DNA of 64,000 nt from Poseidonibacter lekithochrous (lineage in GTDB: Bacteria; Campylobacterota; Campylobacteria; Campylobacterales; Arcobacteraceae), in assembly GCF_013283835.1 (NCBI RefSeq), contig NZ_CP054052.1, positions 434,001 through 498,000 on the forward strand, in the 5' to 3' direction. This document shows positions 53,681 to 62,113 of this stretch, piece after piece (the stretch's first letter is position 1; each line of letters opens with the position of its first letter). The notes below the pieces were generated by a model. That model was not told the origin of the DNA. It did not search any database and saw nothing but the letters and a program-made list of their open reading frames with translations. Position numbers and translations under genes: made by a program.

Positions 53681-54805
53681 ATGAATTTAAAAAAATTAAC
53701 TGGTGCTTTAGCACTTAGTGCTGTTGTAGCAAGCTCATTAGTAGCTGCTGATACTGTTAAGATTGGTGTTCAAGCACCAATTACTGGAAAGTATGCAAAT
53801 GAGGGTCAAAGTATTGAAAACTTTGTAAAATTAATTGCAGATGAAAAGAATGCCGCAGGTGGACTTTTAGGTAAACAAATCGAAGTTATTACTTGTGATG
53901 ATGAAGCTAAAGCTCAAAAAGCTGCTGTTTGTGCTAAGAAATTAGTAAATGCTGGTGTTATTGCTGTTATTGGTTCGTACACTTCAGGTGCTACTGAAGC
54001 TGCTCAAACTACTTACTACAGAAACAAAGTATTACAAACTTCTGATGGTACAAGTGATTCTTTAATTAAAAGAAAATATTGGACATTCTTTAGAAACTCA
54101 TTCCCAAATTCATCTCAAAGTGATTTTACAGCGGAATATATGGTAAATGATAAAAAATACAAAAATATTGTAGTTTTATCTGATTATTCTTCATACTCAG
54201 CAGGTCTAGGTGATGCAACTGAAGCTTCAGTTAAAGCTCTTGGTGGAAATGTAGTATTCAGAGGTAAAATCAAATCTGGTACTCAAAACTTTACAGCAAT
54301 GTTAACAAAAGTTAAAGCAATGAAACCAGATGTAATTTATTACTCAGGTTACTATACTGATGGTGGATTATTAAGAGCTCAACAACAACAATTACAAATC
54401 AATGCTGATTTCGTTGGTGGTGATTCAAATGACAACCCTGATTTCTATAAATTAGCTGGTAAAGCTGCTGAAGGTACTGTTTTAATTAACTTCCCAACTC
54501 CAGAAATTTTACCATATGAAGTTGCTAAAAAATATTTAGCTGCATATAAAGAAACATTTAAAATGAACCCACCATCAATTTGGCCAGTTACAAACGCTGA
54601 TGGATTAAGAGCAGTTATTGAAGGTATTGAAAAAACAAATTCTTTTGATACTAAGAAAATTTCTGATTATATTAGAAATGATATGAAAGATTTCCCAGGT
54701 ATTACAGGTCCTTTTAACATCAGAGCTGATGGTGAAAGAGTTGGTGCTAAATTCGTAGTTTATAAAATGAAAAACGATGGTACTAAGAACGTAGTTTCTG
54801 AATAA
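53681..54805 (+). CDS. livK: Branched-chain-type amino acid ABC transporter, binding protein
   Basis: A protein of 374 residues with a signal peptide (MNLKKLTGALALSAVVASS, cleavage likely after LVA) and the LivJ/LivK fold: KIGVQAPITGKYANEGQS, GGLLGKQIEVITCDDEAK, VIGSYTSGATEAA. The ligand may be leucine-type or another amino acid such as proline; the nearness of putA makes the latter worth keeping open. A strong AAGGAGAGA site precedes the ATG. It is first in livKHMGF. Confidence 0.9.
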   Translation: MNLKKLTGALALSAVVASSLVAADTVKIGVQAPITGKYANEGQSIENFVKLIADEKNAAGGLLGKQIEVITCDDEAKAQKAAVCAKKLVNAGVIAVIGSYTSGATEAAQTTYYRNKVLQTSDGTSDSLIKRKYWTFFRNSFPNSSQSDFTAEYMVNDKKYKNIVVLSDYSSYSAGLGDATEASVKALGGNVVFRGKIKSGTQNFTAMLTKVKAMKPDVIYYSGYYTDGGLLRAQQQQLQINADFVGGDSNDNPDFYKLAGKAAEGTVLINFPTPEILPYEVAKKYLAAYKETFKMNPPSIWPVTNADGLRAVIEGIEKTNSFDTKKISDYIRNDMKDFPGITGPFNIRADGERVGAKFVVYKMKNDGTKNVVSE

Positions 54806-54819
54806 TTAAGGCTTAAAAA

Positions 54820-55722
54820 ATGGATATTTTTCTTCAACAGTTAATTAATGGTTTAACTATAGGAAGTTTATATGCATTAGTAGCTTTAGGTTATACAATG
54901 GTTTACGGTGTGATGAAGTTAATCAACTTCGCACACGGTGACCTTGTTGCCTTTTCTGCTTATGTTGGACTTACTATCTTTACTCAGTTTTATGGATCAA
55001 ATGCACTAAATTTAGTGAATATTGTAATTGTATTTTCTTTAACAGCAATTGTAGTGGCTTTTGTGGGTGTTCTTCTTGAGCGTCTTGCATATAGACCTTT
55101 AAGAACGGCACCAAGATTAAGTGCTGTAGTTTCAGCGCTTGGAGCTTCATTAGTAATTCAAAATGGAATTATGTTGATTTGGGGTCCAAATATGGAAATC
55201 TTCCCAGCGGATGTATTCCCAGCAACATCTTGGAACTTTGGTGGTGTAATTATTTCATTTACACAATTAGTTATTTTAGTACTATCAGCTGTATTAATGA
55301 TAGCACTTTATATTTTCATTAATAAAACAAAAATGGGTACAGCAATTAGAGCTACTGCAATAGATCAAGATGCTGCAAAACTTATGGGTATTAATGTAAA
55401 TAGAATTATTGTAATTATATTTGTTGTTGGATCTATGTTAGGTGCTATTGGTGGTTTATTCATCGGTATTTACTATAGAGGTTTAACATTTGATATGGGA
55501 TGGTTATATGGATTAAATGCCTTTATCGCTGCTATTATTGGTGGTATTGGATCTATTCCTGGAGCTATGCTTGGTGGTTTATTACTTGGATTATTTAATG
55601 CAATGATTGCAGGATATATTTCAACTGAATGGGCTGAAACATTTACATTTATTTTATTAATTGTAATCCTTATCTTAAGACCTACGGGACTTCTAGGTGA
55701 AAAAACGGCGGAGAAAGTATAA
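54820..55722 (+). CDS. livH: LivH-type ABC permease
   Basis: A protein of 300 residues with about eight hydrophobic helices and LivH motifs: LYALVALGYTMVYGVMKLINFAHGDL split across its first helix, LLERLAYRPLRTAPRLSAVVSALG, and IIGGIGSIPGAMLGGLLLG. It forms the transport channel with LivM. Its stop and the livM start overlap by 1 base. Confidence 0.93.
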   Translation: MDIFLQQLINGLTIGSLYALVALGYTMVYGVMKLINFAHGDLVAFSAYVGLTIFTQFYGSNALNLVNIVIVFSLTAIVVAFVGVLLERLAYRPLRTAPRLSAVVSALGASLVIQNGIMLIWGPNMEIFPADVFPATSWNFGGVIISFTQLVILVLSAVLMIALYIFINKTKMGTAIRATAIDQDAAKLMGINVNRIIVIIFVVGSMLGAIGGLFIGIYYRGLTFDMGWLYGLNAFIAAIIGGIGSIPGAMLGGLLLGLFNAMIAGYISTEWAETFTFILLIVILILRPTGLLGEKTAEKV

Positions 55723-56687
55723 TGAATAGAACTACAAGTATCGCTACATTATTCTTAGTAGTAATGGCAGTTTTTCCATTTTTAGTTGATTCTGCTTGGT
55801 TAAGTATTGGTATTACATTTTTAGTATTTGCAGTTGTAGCTTTCTCTCAAGATATTATTCTAGGACGAGCTGGTATTTTCAATATGGGTCATGCTATTTT
55901 CTTTGGTATGGGTGCATATACGACGGCAATTTTAAATGTACATTTTGGATTTGAAATTATTGCAACTATTCCATTTGCAATTATCATTCCAGTTATCTTC
56001 TCAATTTTATTAGCAGGTCCAATTATCCACTTAAGAGGGGATTACTTACTTGTTGCAACTATTGGGTTTAATATTATTTTTGAACAAGTTTTATCAAATG
56101 ATGTATTTGGTTTAACTGGTGGTCCAAATGGTATTTTTGGTATTGATGTAGTTAGAATTTTTGGATATGAATTATATTCTGATACTTCTATTTATTATAT
56201 TGCATTTGGTTTATTACTGATTACTTTATTAATCATTAGAAACCTTGATACTTCAAAATATGGTAGAGCATTATATTACATAAACAAAAATGAAATTGCA
56301 GCAAAATCTATGGGAATTAATATCTCATATTACAAATTATTTGCTTTTGCTTTAGGTGCTGCTATTGCAGGTGCTGCAGGTGCTGTGTTTGCTATTCAGT
56401 ATTCAGCTGTAAGTCCTGAGTCATTTAACTTTATGCAATCAGTTATGTTCTTTGCAATTGTACTTGTTGGTGGATCTGCATCCTTACCAGGAATTATTAT
56501 TGGTACTTTCGTAATGTTCGTATTACCTGAGTTATTCACTGAATTTAAAGAATCAAGATACTTAATCTTTGGTGCTGCAATGGTATTAACAATGATTTTA
56601 AGACCAAATGGTGTATGGCCTGCGAAGTTTGGAAATATTCCATCTTTCTTAAAGAAAAAAGTAGCTAAACAAGAGGAGAGTAAATAA
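55722..56687 (+). CDS. livM: LivM-type ABC permease
   Basis: A protein of 321 residues. LivM signatures are LGRAGIFNMGHAIFFGMGAY, LRGDYLLVATIGFN, GLTGGPNGIFGI and FAIVLVGGSASLPGIIIG. Eight or more helices are visible. It pairs with LivH, and the gene overlaps livG by 1 base. Confidence 0.93.
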   Translation: MNRTTSIATLFLVVMAVFPFLVDSAWLSIGITFLVFAVVAFSQDIILGRAGIFNMGHAIFFGMGAYTTAILNVHFGFEIIATIPFAIIIPVIFSILLAGPIIHLRGDYLLVATIGFNIIFEQVLSNDVFGLTGGPNGIFGIDVVRIFGYELYSDTSIYYIAFGLLLITLLIIRNLDTSKYGRALYYINKNEIAAKSMGINISYYKLFAFALGAAIAGAAGAVFAIQYSAVSPESFNFMQSVMFFAIVLVGGSASLPGIIIGTFVMFVLPELFTEFKESRYLIFGAAMVLTMILRPNGVWPAKFGNIPSFLKKKVAKQEESK

Positions 56688-57466
56688 TGAAATATGTATT
56701 AGAAATTGAAAACGTTTCAAAATTCTTCCATGGATTAGTTGCTATTGATGATTTAACTATTAAGGTTAAGCCTGGTCAAATTTATGGGATTATTGGTCCT
56801 AATGGAGCTGGTAAAACTACACTTTTTAACTGTGTAACAGGGATTTATACTCCTGAGCAAGGAACTATTAAATATAAAGGTGAAGATATCACTGGAATGG
56901 AACCTCATAAAATTGCTCAAAGAGGAGTTTTAAGAACTTTCCAAAATATTAGATTATTTAAAGAAATGAGCGTTGCTGAGAATATTATCGCAGGAACTCA
57001 TACTAAGTCTAATCAAAAATGGTACCACTCAATTGTTCATACTCCTGCTTACAAAGCAGATGAGTTAAAACATTGGAAGAAAGTAGAAGAGTTAATGGAA
57101 TTCTTTGGATTAAGTGCATATGCAGATACTCCAGCTGGAGATTTATCATATGGAAATCAAAGAAAAATTGAAATGGCTAGAGCACTTGCTGCTAATCCAG
57201 AGATTTTAATTTTAGATGAGCCCGCAGCTGGTCTAAATGAAAATGAAACAATTGAATTAACAAACATCATCTTAAAAATTAAAGAGATGGGTCTTGGTAT
57301 TATGATGATTGAACATGATATGGAAATGGTAATGAAGTTAACTGATTACATTACTGTTATTAACTTTGGAAAAGAAATTTCTCAAGGTTTACCTTCATTT
57401 GTTCAAGATGATCCAAGAGTTATTGAAGCTTATATTGGAACTGACGATGATGAGGAGGAAGAATAA
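56687..57466 (+). CDS. livG: LivG-type ABC ATPase
   Basis: A protein of 259 residues: Walker A GPNGAGKTTLFN, signature LSYGNQRKIEMARAL, Walker B ILILDEPAAGLNENE and switch MIEHDMEMV. The insertion around WYHSIVHTPAYK between Walker A and the signature is typical of LivG. The tail is acidic (DDDEEEE). Overlaps livF by 1 base. Confidence 0.93.
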   Translation: MKYVLEIENVSKFFHGLVAIDDLTIKVKPGQIYGIIGPNGAGKTTLFNCVTGIYTPEQGTIKYKGEDITGMEPHKIAQRGVLRTFQNIRLFKEMSVAENIIAGTHTKSNQKWYHSIVHTPAYKADELKHWKKVEELMEFFGLSAYADTPAGDLSYGNQRKIEMARALAANPEILILDEPAAGLNENETIELTNIILKIKEMGLGIMMIEHDMEMVMKLTDYITVINFGKEISQGLPSFVQDDPRVIEAYIGTDDDEEEE

Positions 57467-58188
57467 TGGTTAATAATGAAATCTTATTAGATATAAAAGA
57501 CCTTCATGTATCTTATGGTGCAGTATCAGCTATTAAAGGTATTAGTCTTAAAGTTAGACGTGGAGAAGTAGTTACAATTCTTGGTGCTAATGGTGCTGGT
57601 AAAACTACAACTTTACAAACTATTTCAGGTCTTTTAAAACCAAAATCTGGACATATTGTTTTTGATAAAAATGATATTACAAAATGTGAAGCACATGATA
57701 TTGTATCTTTAGGTATGTCTCACTCTCCAGAAGGAAGAAGAGTTTTTGGAATCTTAACAGTTGAAGAAAACTTAATGATGGGTGCTTATACACTTAAGGA
57801 TCATGATAAAGAGACTTTAGAGTGGATTTATGACATTCTTCCAAGGTTAAAAGAGAGAAGAAAGCAACTTGCAGGAACGCTTTCAGGTGGTGAGCAACAA
57901 ATGCTTGCAATTGGTAGGGCAATTATGTCTAAACCAAAACTATTAATCCTTGATGAACCATCTTTAGGATTAGCTCCAATTTTAATTAAAGGTATTTTCA
58001 AAGCTGTTAAAGAAATTGCCCAAAGTGGAGTAACTGTTTTATTAGTAGAACAAAATGCAAAAGCTGCTTTAAAATTAGCAGACAGAGCTTATGTACTTGA
58101 AGTAGGTAAAATTACTCATGAAGGTACAGCTGAAGAATTGTTAAATTCAGAGACGATTCAAGAAGCATATTTAGGTAAAAAACATTAA
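57466..58188 (+). CDS. livF: LivF-type ABC ATPase
   Basis: A protein of 240 residues: Walker A GANGAGKTTTLQ, MSHSPEGRRVFGILTVEENL, signature LSGGEQQMLAIGRA, Walker B LLILDEPSLGLAP, switch LLVEQNAKAAL. It is the partner ATPase of LivG and the last gene of the transporter. No T-run terminator separates it from putA, only the structured leader, so read-through into putA is possible. Confidence 0.93.
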   Translation: MVNNEILLDIKDLHVSYGAVSAIKGISLKVRRGEVVTILGANGAGKTTTLQTISGLLKPKSGHIVFDKNDITKCEAHDIVSLGMSHSPEGRRVFGILTVEENLMMGAYTLKDHDKETLEWIYDILPRLKERRKQLAGTLSGGEQQMLAIGRAIMSKPKLLILDEPSLGLAPILIKGIFKAVKEIAQSGVTVLLVEQNAKAALKLADRAYVLEVGKITHEGTAEELLNSETIQEAYLGKKH

Positions 58189-58208
58189 TTAAGAAAAAAG
58201 AAGAAAAA

Positions 58209-58284
58209 TAAGTAGATAGAGGGACAAACTTGGCGGTTCCTTCCCTCTAGAGCACATTTAAAAGCGTGCGCTCTAAGCTACTTA
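58209..58284 (+). ncRNA. Candidate structured leader RNA (three-way junction) of putA
   Basis: Three stems can form together. P1 is TAAGTAG (58209-58215) with CTACTTA (58278-58284). P2 is TAGAGGGA (58217-58224) with TCCCTCTA (58242-58249), with AACTTGGCGGTT (58227-58238) in its loop. P3 is GAGC (58250-58253) with GCTC (58270-58273), extended by CAT/GTG beyond one mismatch. The block is G+C-rich in AT-rich surroundings and lies 38 bases before the putA ATG. TCCTT at 58238-58242 is complementary to the ribosome site AAGGA at 58312-58316, a possible switching partner. This is a paper fold, not a computed one. Confidence 0.6.
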
Positions 58285-58322
58285 AAATTTATTTAAAAAC
58301 CAATTAAATTTAAGGACAACCG

Positions 58323-61300
58323 ATGAGAAATGAACAAGAACTTATAACTTCATCAATAAGATTAGCAGAAAAATGGCAAAACAGAGCAACTGAGCTTGTT
58401 AGTGACTTCGATAGAGAATTCTATGTAAAAATGAATAAGATGTTAGAACATCCAAAAGATAAAGCTTTATTAATTGAGCTTATGGATCAGTGTTTTAGAG
58501 CTGAATCTAATGCAAGAATTGCAAATCAGATTATATTCTTATTAGAAAAACATGGGATGGCACATTTCTTTACAACAAAAGATAAAACATTATTATATCT
58601 TTTCCAAAATATAGGAAAGTACCTACCAAATTTATCAGTTCCAATGTTTGTTAATCAAATTAGAGAAGATACTAAAACTGTAGTAATTAAAGGTGAAGAA
58701 GACATCTTTAACGCACATCTTAAAAAAAGAAAAAGCGAAGGTACTAGAGTAAATATCAATCTTATTGGTGAGGTTGTTCTTGGTGAAGAAGAAGCTGATG
58801 AAAGAATGGAAAAATATTTAAAAGCAATTGCTAACCCAAATGTTGATTATCTTTCTATTAAAATTTCAACAATTTTCTCTCAAATTAATCCTTTAGATTT
58901 CGATAAAACAGTAGCAATTTTAGTTAAGAAATTAACTAAAGTATATGCACAAGCTCAAAAGCATCCATATATTGCACCTGATGGAACTAAGTCAAATAAA
59001 TTTATTAACCTTGATATGGAAGAGTATAGAGATTTAGCTATTACTGTTGAAGTATTTAAACAAACTTTAGATTTACCACAATTCAAAGATTTCTATGCTG
59101 GTATTGTATTACAAGCATATTTACCAGATTCTTTCCTATGGCAAAAAGATTTATGTGATTGGGCAAGAACTAGAGTACAAAATGGTGGCGCTGCAATCAA
59201 GTTTAGACTTGTAAAAGGTGCTAACATGGAGATGGAAGAAACTGAAGCATCTCAAAAACACTGGGAAATGGTAACTTACGTTGATAAAGCGGATACTGAT
59301 TCAAACTACAAAAGAATGGCAAGATATGCTTTAGAGCCAGAAAATGCTCCTTATATGCATATAGGAACTGCTTCTCATAACTTATTTGAATTAGCTTATG
59401 CTACAACAATGGCAGAAGTGAATAAAACAGGTCAATACCATACTTTAGAAATGTTAGAAGGTATGAGTGAGTCTGCAAGACTTGCAATTAAAGAAATTTC
59501 TAAAGAAGTAATTTTATATGCACCAACTGCATCTAAAGAGCAGTTTACAAATGCTATTGCATATTTAGTAAGAAGACTTGATGAAAATACAGGTCCAAAC
59601 AACTTTATTAGATATTCATTTGGATTAACTGTTGGTTCAAAAGATTGGAAAATGCAAGAGAGATTATTTGTTGAGTCTTTCGAAGTTGAAAAAACATCTT
59701 TTGTTGGTTCTAAAAGAACACAAAATAGATTAGAAGAAAAATGGGATGATTTCTCAAACTCATCTTTTGATACAAACTCTTACCACCCAGAAGCTGATAC
59801 TGACTTTATTTTAGAAAAGAATCATGAATGGGCTAGAAATATTGTTAAAAAATGGAAACATAATGCCAATACTGTTCATACTATTGCTCCTGTAGTTGTA
59901 GGTGGAGAAGATTTAGTTGGTGATAGAAAAGTTTATGATGCAATTGATAAATCTCAAATTGAAAACAATGTACTTGCTGGTAGATTTGCAATGGCAAATG
60001 AAGCTGATATTAAAAAAGCAGTACAAGTAGCAAAAGATGATGTTGATGGGTGGAGAGATTTAACTCATGCACAAAGACATGAATTATTAAAAGCTGCTGC
60101 AATTAAATTTAGAGAGCGAAGAGATGACTTAATTGGTGTTGCTGCTGCTGAAGTTGGTAAAGTATTTACAGAAACTGATGTAGAAGTTTCTGAAGCAATT
60201 GACTTTATTGAATTCTATGCTCATTCAGTTAGACATTTAGACGAATATGAAAACTTAGAGTTATCAGGTAAAGGTGTTGGTGTTGTAGTACCACCATGGA
60301 ACTTCCCTGTAGCTATTCCTGTTGGTGGAGTATCATCTGCATTAGCAGCTGGTAATACAGTTATTATTAAACCAGCATCTGTTGCTGCTTTATGTTCATA
60401 TGAAATGTGTAAATGTTTCTGGGATGCTGGAATTTCTAAAAATGTTTTACAATTCCTTCCTTGTCCAGGGGCACTTGCAGGTGAGCATTTAATTCCTAAT
60501 AAAGATATTGATTTCTTAATTTTAACAGGTGGTGAAGATACAGCTGCAACTATGTTAGAAACTAGAAATGATTTATTCTTATCAGCTGAAACTGGTGGAA
60601 AAGATGCAACTATTGTTACAAATATGGCAGATAGAGAACAAGCGGTTAAAAATGTATGTCAAAGTGCATTTGGTAACTCAGGTCAAAAATGTTCAGCTAC
60701 TTCATTATTAGTTTTAGAAGAAGAAGTATATAACGATGCAGGATTCAAAAAAGCTTTAATTGATACAGCAGCTTCTATGAATGTTGGTTCTATTTGGGAT
60801 TTCCAAAATAGAATTGGTACATTAGCAAATAAAGTAAGTGGTAACTTAGAAAAAGCCTTAAATGAATTAGAAGGTAATGAAACTTGGGCTTTAAAACCTG
60901 AATACGTAGATAACAACCCTTATTTATTAAAACCATCAATCAAATGGGGAGTTTCTGAAGGAAACTTTATTCATATGAATGAATTATTTGGACCAGTTTT
61001 AGCTGTAATTAAAGCAAATGACTTAAAACATGCAGTTAATATTGTAAATGCAACTGGATATGGACTTACTTCTGGAATTGAGTCTTTAGATGAAAGAGAA
61101 GTAGAGTACTGGAAAGAAAACTTACAAGCTGGAAACCTTTATGTAAATAGAGGAACTACTGGTGCAATCGTTCTGCGACAACCATTTGGTGGAATGGGTA
61201 AATCAGCAATTGGTGCTGGTAGAAAAGCTGGTTTCTATAACTATGTAACTCAATTTGTTGATGTTACAGAGAAAAAAGCTCCTGTAACTACTAAAAAATA

Positions 61301-61892
61301 TAATAATGATTTAACTAGATTTATTGATAAATGTAAGTCAAGTCAAAATAATAAAGAAGATTTTGAAAAATTAGCTGTTTCATTACAATCATACCTTGCA
61401 AACTTTGATTCAGAATTCTCAATTGCAAAAGACTATGCAAATGTTAGAGGGGAAGATAATCACTTTAAATATATTCCACTTGACAATGTATTAATTAGAG
61501 TATCTTCTGATGATACTATTTTCGAAACAGTTTCTAGAATTTTAGCTGCTAAAGTAGCTGGTGTTAGATTCAAAGTTTCTATTGAAAATAATAAATTAGT
61601 TCATTCATTCTTAGCTAATGCAAAAGAATTATTTGGATCAAGAGATGGTTTAGTAGAGCAAACTGAAAAAGAGATGATTAGATCAATTGCTAACTTTGAT
61701 AGAGTAATTTATTCTGATATCTCTAAAGTATCTGATATGGTATTTAAAGAGTCAAGTGAGTCTTTAACATTTATCGTTAGACAAAAACCTATGATGGAAG
61801 GAAGACTAGAGCTTCTTAACTACTTTATTGAGCAATCAATTTCTCATTCTTACCATAGATATGGAAATATTGGGGCTAGAGAATTAAACTAA
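58323..61892 (+). CDS. putA: Bifunctional proline dehydrogenase / P5C dehydrogenase
   Basis: A protein of 1189 residues. The first third is the FAD proline dehydrogenase barrel (DYLSIKIST, FRLVKGANMEMEETEA, IGTASHN). Residues about 520-1000 are the aldehyde dehydrogenase with Glu756 (SAETGGKDATIV) and Cys790 (SGQKCSATS). About 170 further residues form a C-terminal extension. There is no N-terminal ribbon-helix-helix domain, unlike E. coli PutA, so it should not repress its own gene. It takes proline to glutamate, including proline from 3-hydroxyprolines. A strong terminator follows. Confidence 0.95.
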   Translation: MRNEQELITSSIRLAEKWQNRATELVSDFDREFYVKMNKMLEHPKDKALLIELMDQCFRAESNARIANQIIFLLEKHGMAHFFTTKDKTLLYLFQNIGKYLPNLSVPMFVNQIREDTKTVVIKGEEDIFNAHLKKRKSEGTRVNINLIGEVVLGEEEADERMEKYLKAIANPNVDYLSIKISTIFSQINPLDFDKTVAILVKKLTKVYAQAQKHPYIAPDGTKSNKFINLDMEEYRDLAITVEVFKQTLDLPQFKDFYAGIVLQAYLPDSFLWQKDLCDWARTRVQNGGAAIKFRLVKGANMEMEETEASQKHWEMVTYVDKADTDSNYKRMARYALEPENAPYMHIGTASHNLFELAYATTMAEVNKTGQYHTLEMLEGMSESARLAIKEISKEVILYAPTASKEQFTNAIAYLVRRLDENTGPNNFIRYSFGLTVGSKDWKMQERLFVESFEVEKTSFVGSKRTQNRLEEKWDDFSNSSFDTNSYHPEADTDFILEKNHEWARNIVKKWKHNANTVHTIAPVVVGGEDLVGDRKVYDAIDKSQIENNVLAGRFAMANEADIKKAVQVAKDDVDGWRDLTHAQRHELLKAAAIKFRERRDDLIGVAAAEVGKVFTETDVEVSEAIDFIEFYAHSVRHLDEYENLELSGKGVGVVVPPWNFPVAIPVGGVSSALAAGNTVIIKPASVAALCSYEMCKCFWDAGISKNVLQFLPCPGALAGEHLIPNKDIDFLILTGGEDTAATMLETRNDLFLSAETGGKDATIVTNMADREQAVKNVCQSAFGNSGQKCSATSLLVLEEEVYNDAGFKKALIDTAASMNVGSIWDFQNRIGTLANKVSGNLEKALNELEGNETWALKPEYVDNNPYLLKPSIKWGVSEGNFIHMNELFGPVLAVIKANDLKHAVNIVNATGYGLTSGIESLDEREVEYWKENLQAGNLYVNRGTTGAIVLRQPFGGMGKSAIGAGRKAGFYNYVTQFVDVTEKKAPVTTKKYNNDLTRFIDKCKSSQNNKEDFEKLAVSLQSYLANFDSEFSIAKDYANVRGEDNHFKYIPLDNVLIRVSSDDTIFETVSRILAAKVAGVRFKVSIENNKLVHSFLANAKELFGSRDGLVEQTEKEMIRSIANFDRVIYSDISKVSDMVFKESSESLTFIVRQKPMMEGRLELLNYFIEQSISHSYHRYGNIGARELN

Positions 61893-61899
61893 TATATTT

Positions 61900-61923
61900 A
61901 ATAAGAGAGTTTTCTCTCTTATT
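61900..61923 (+). terminator. Terminator of putA
   Basis: AATAAGAGAG at 61900-61909, loop TTTT and CTCTCTTATT at 61914-61923 form a perfect 10-bp stem just after the putA stop, followed by ATTT. Confidence 0.8.
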
Positions 61924-61931
61924 ATTTAAAT

Positions 61932-61978
61932 CTTGCAGTCCACATATCGCTTCCTAAATTTAAGATTTGGACTGCAAG
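61932..61978 (+). other. Long inverted repeat in the putA-62114 gap
   Basis: CTTGCAGTCCA (61932-61942) and TGGACTGCAAG (61968-61978) are exact 11-base inverted repeats around a 25-base loop. No T-run follows. It could be a small structured RNA, a leader element of the next gene, or an operator. The rest of the 221-base gap is AT-rich and shows nothing else. Confidence 0.5.
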
Positions 61979-62113
61979 CTTTGAATAATAAGAATCATGT
62001 ATGCCCAAAAATTAGCATATCTCAAGAAAAAACTTTATAAATAATATTAATTAAATCAACACAAATTCGTATAAACAATCAAAAAATAAATTAAAACTAA
62101 TTAGGAAATAAAA

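Noticed and set aside
61932-61978. Reading the 11-bp inverted repeat as the putA terminator
   Set aside because: There is no T-run after it and a proper terminator precedes it at 61900-61923.
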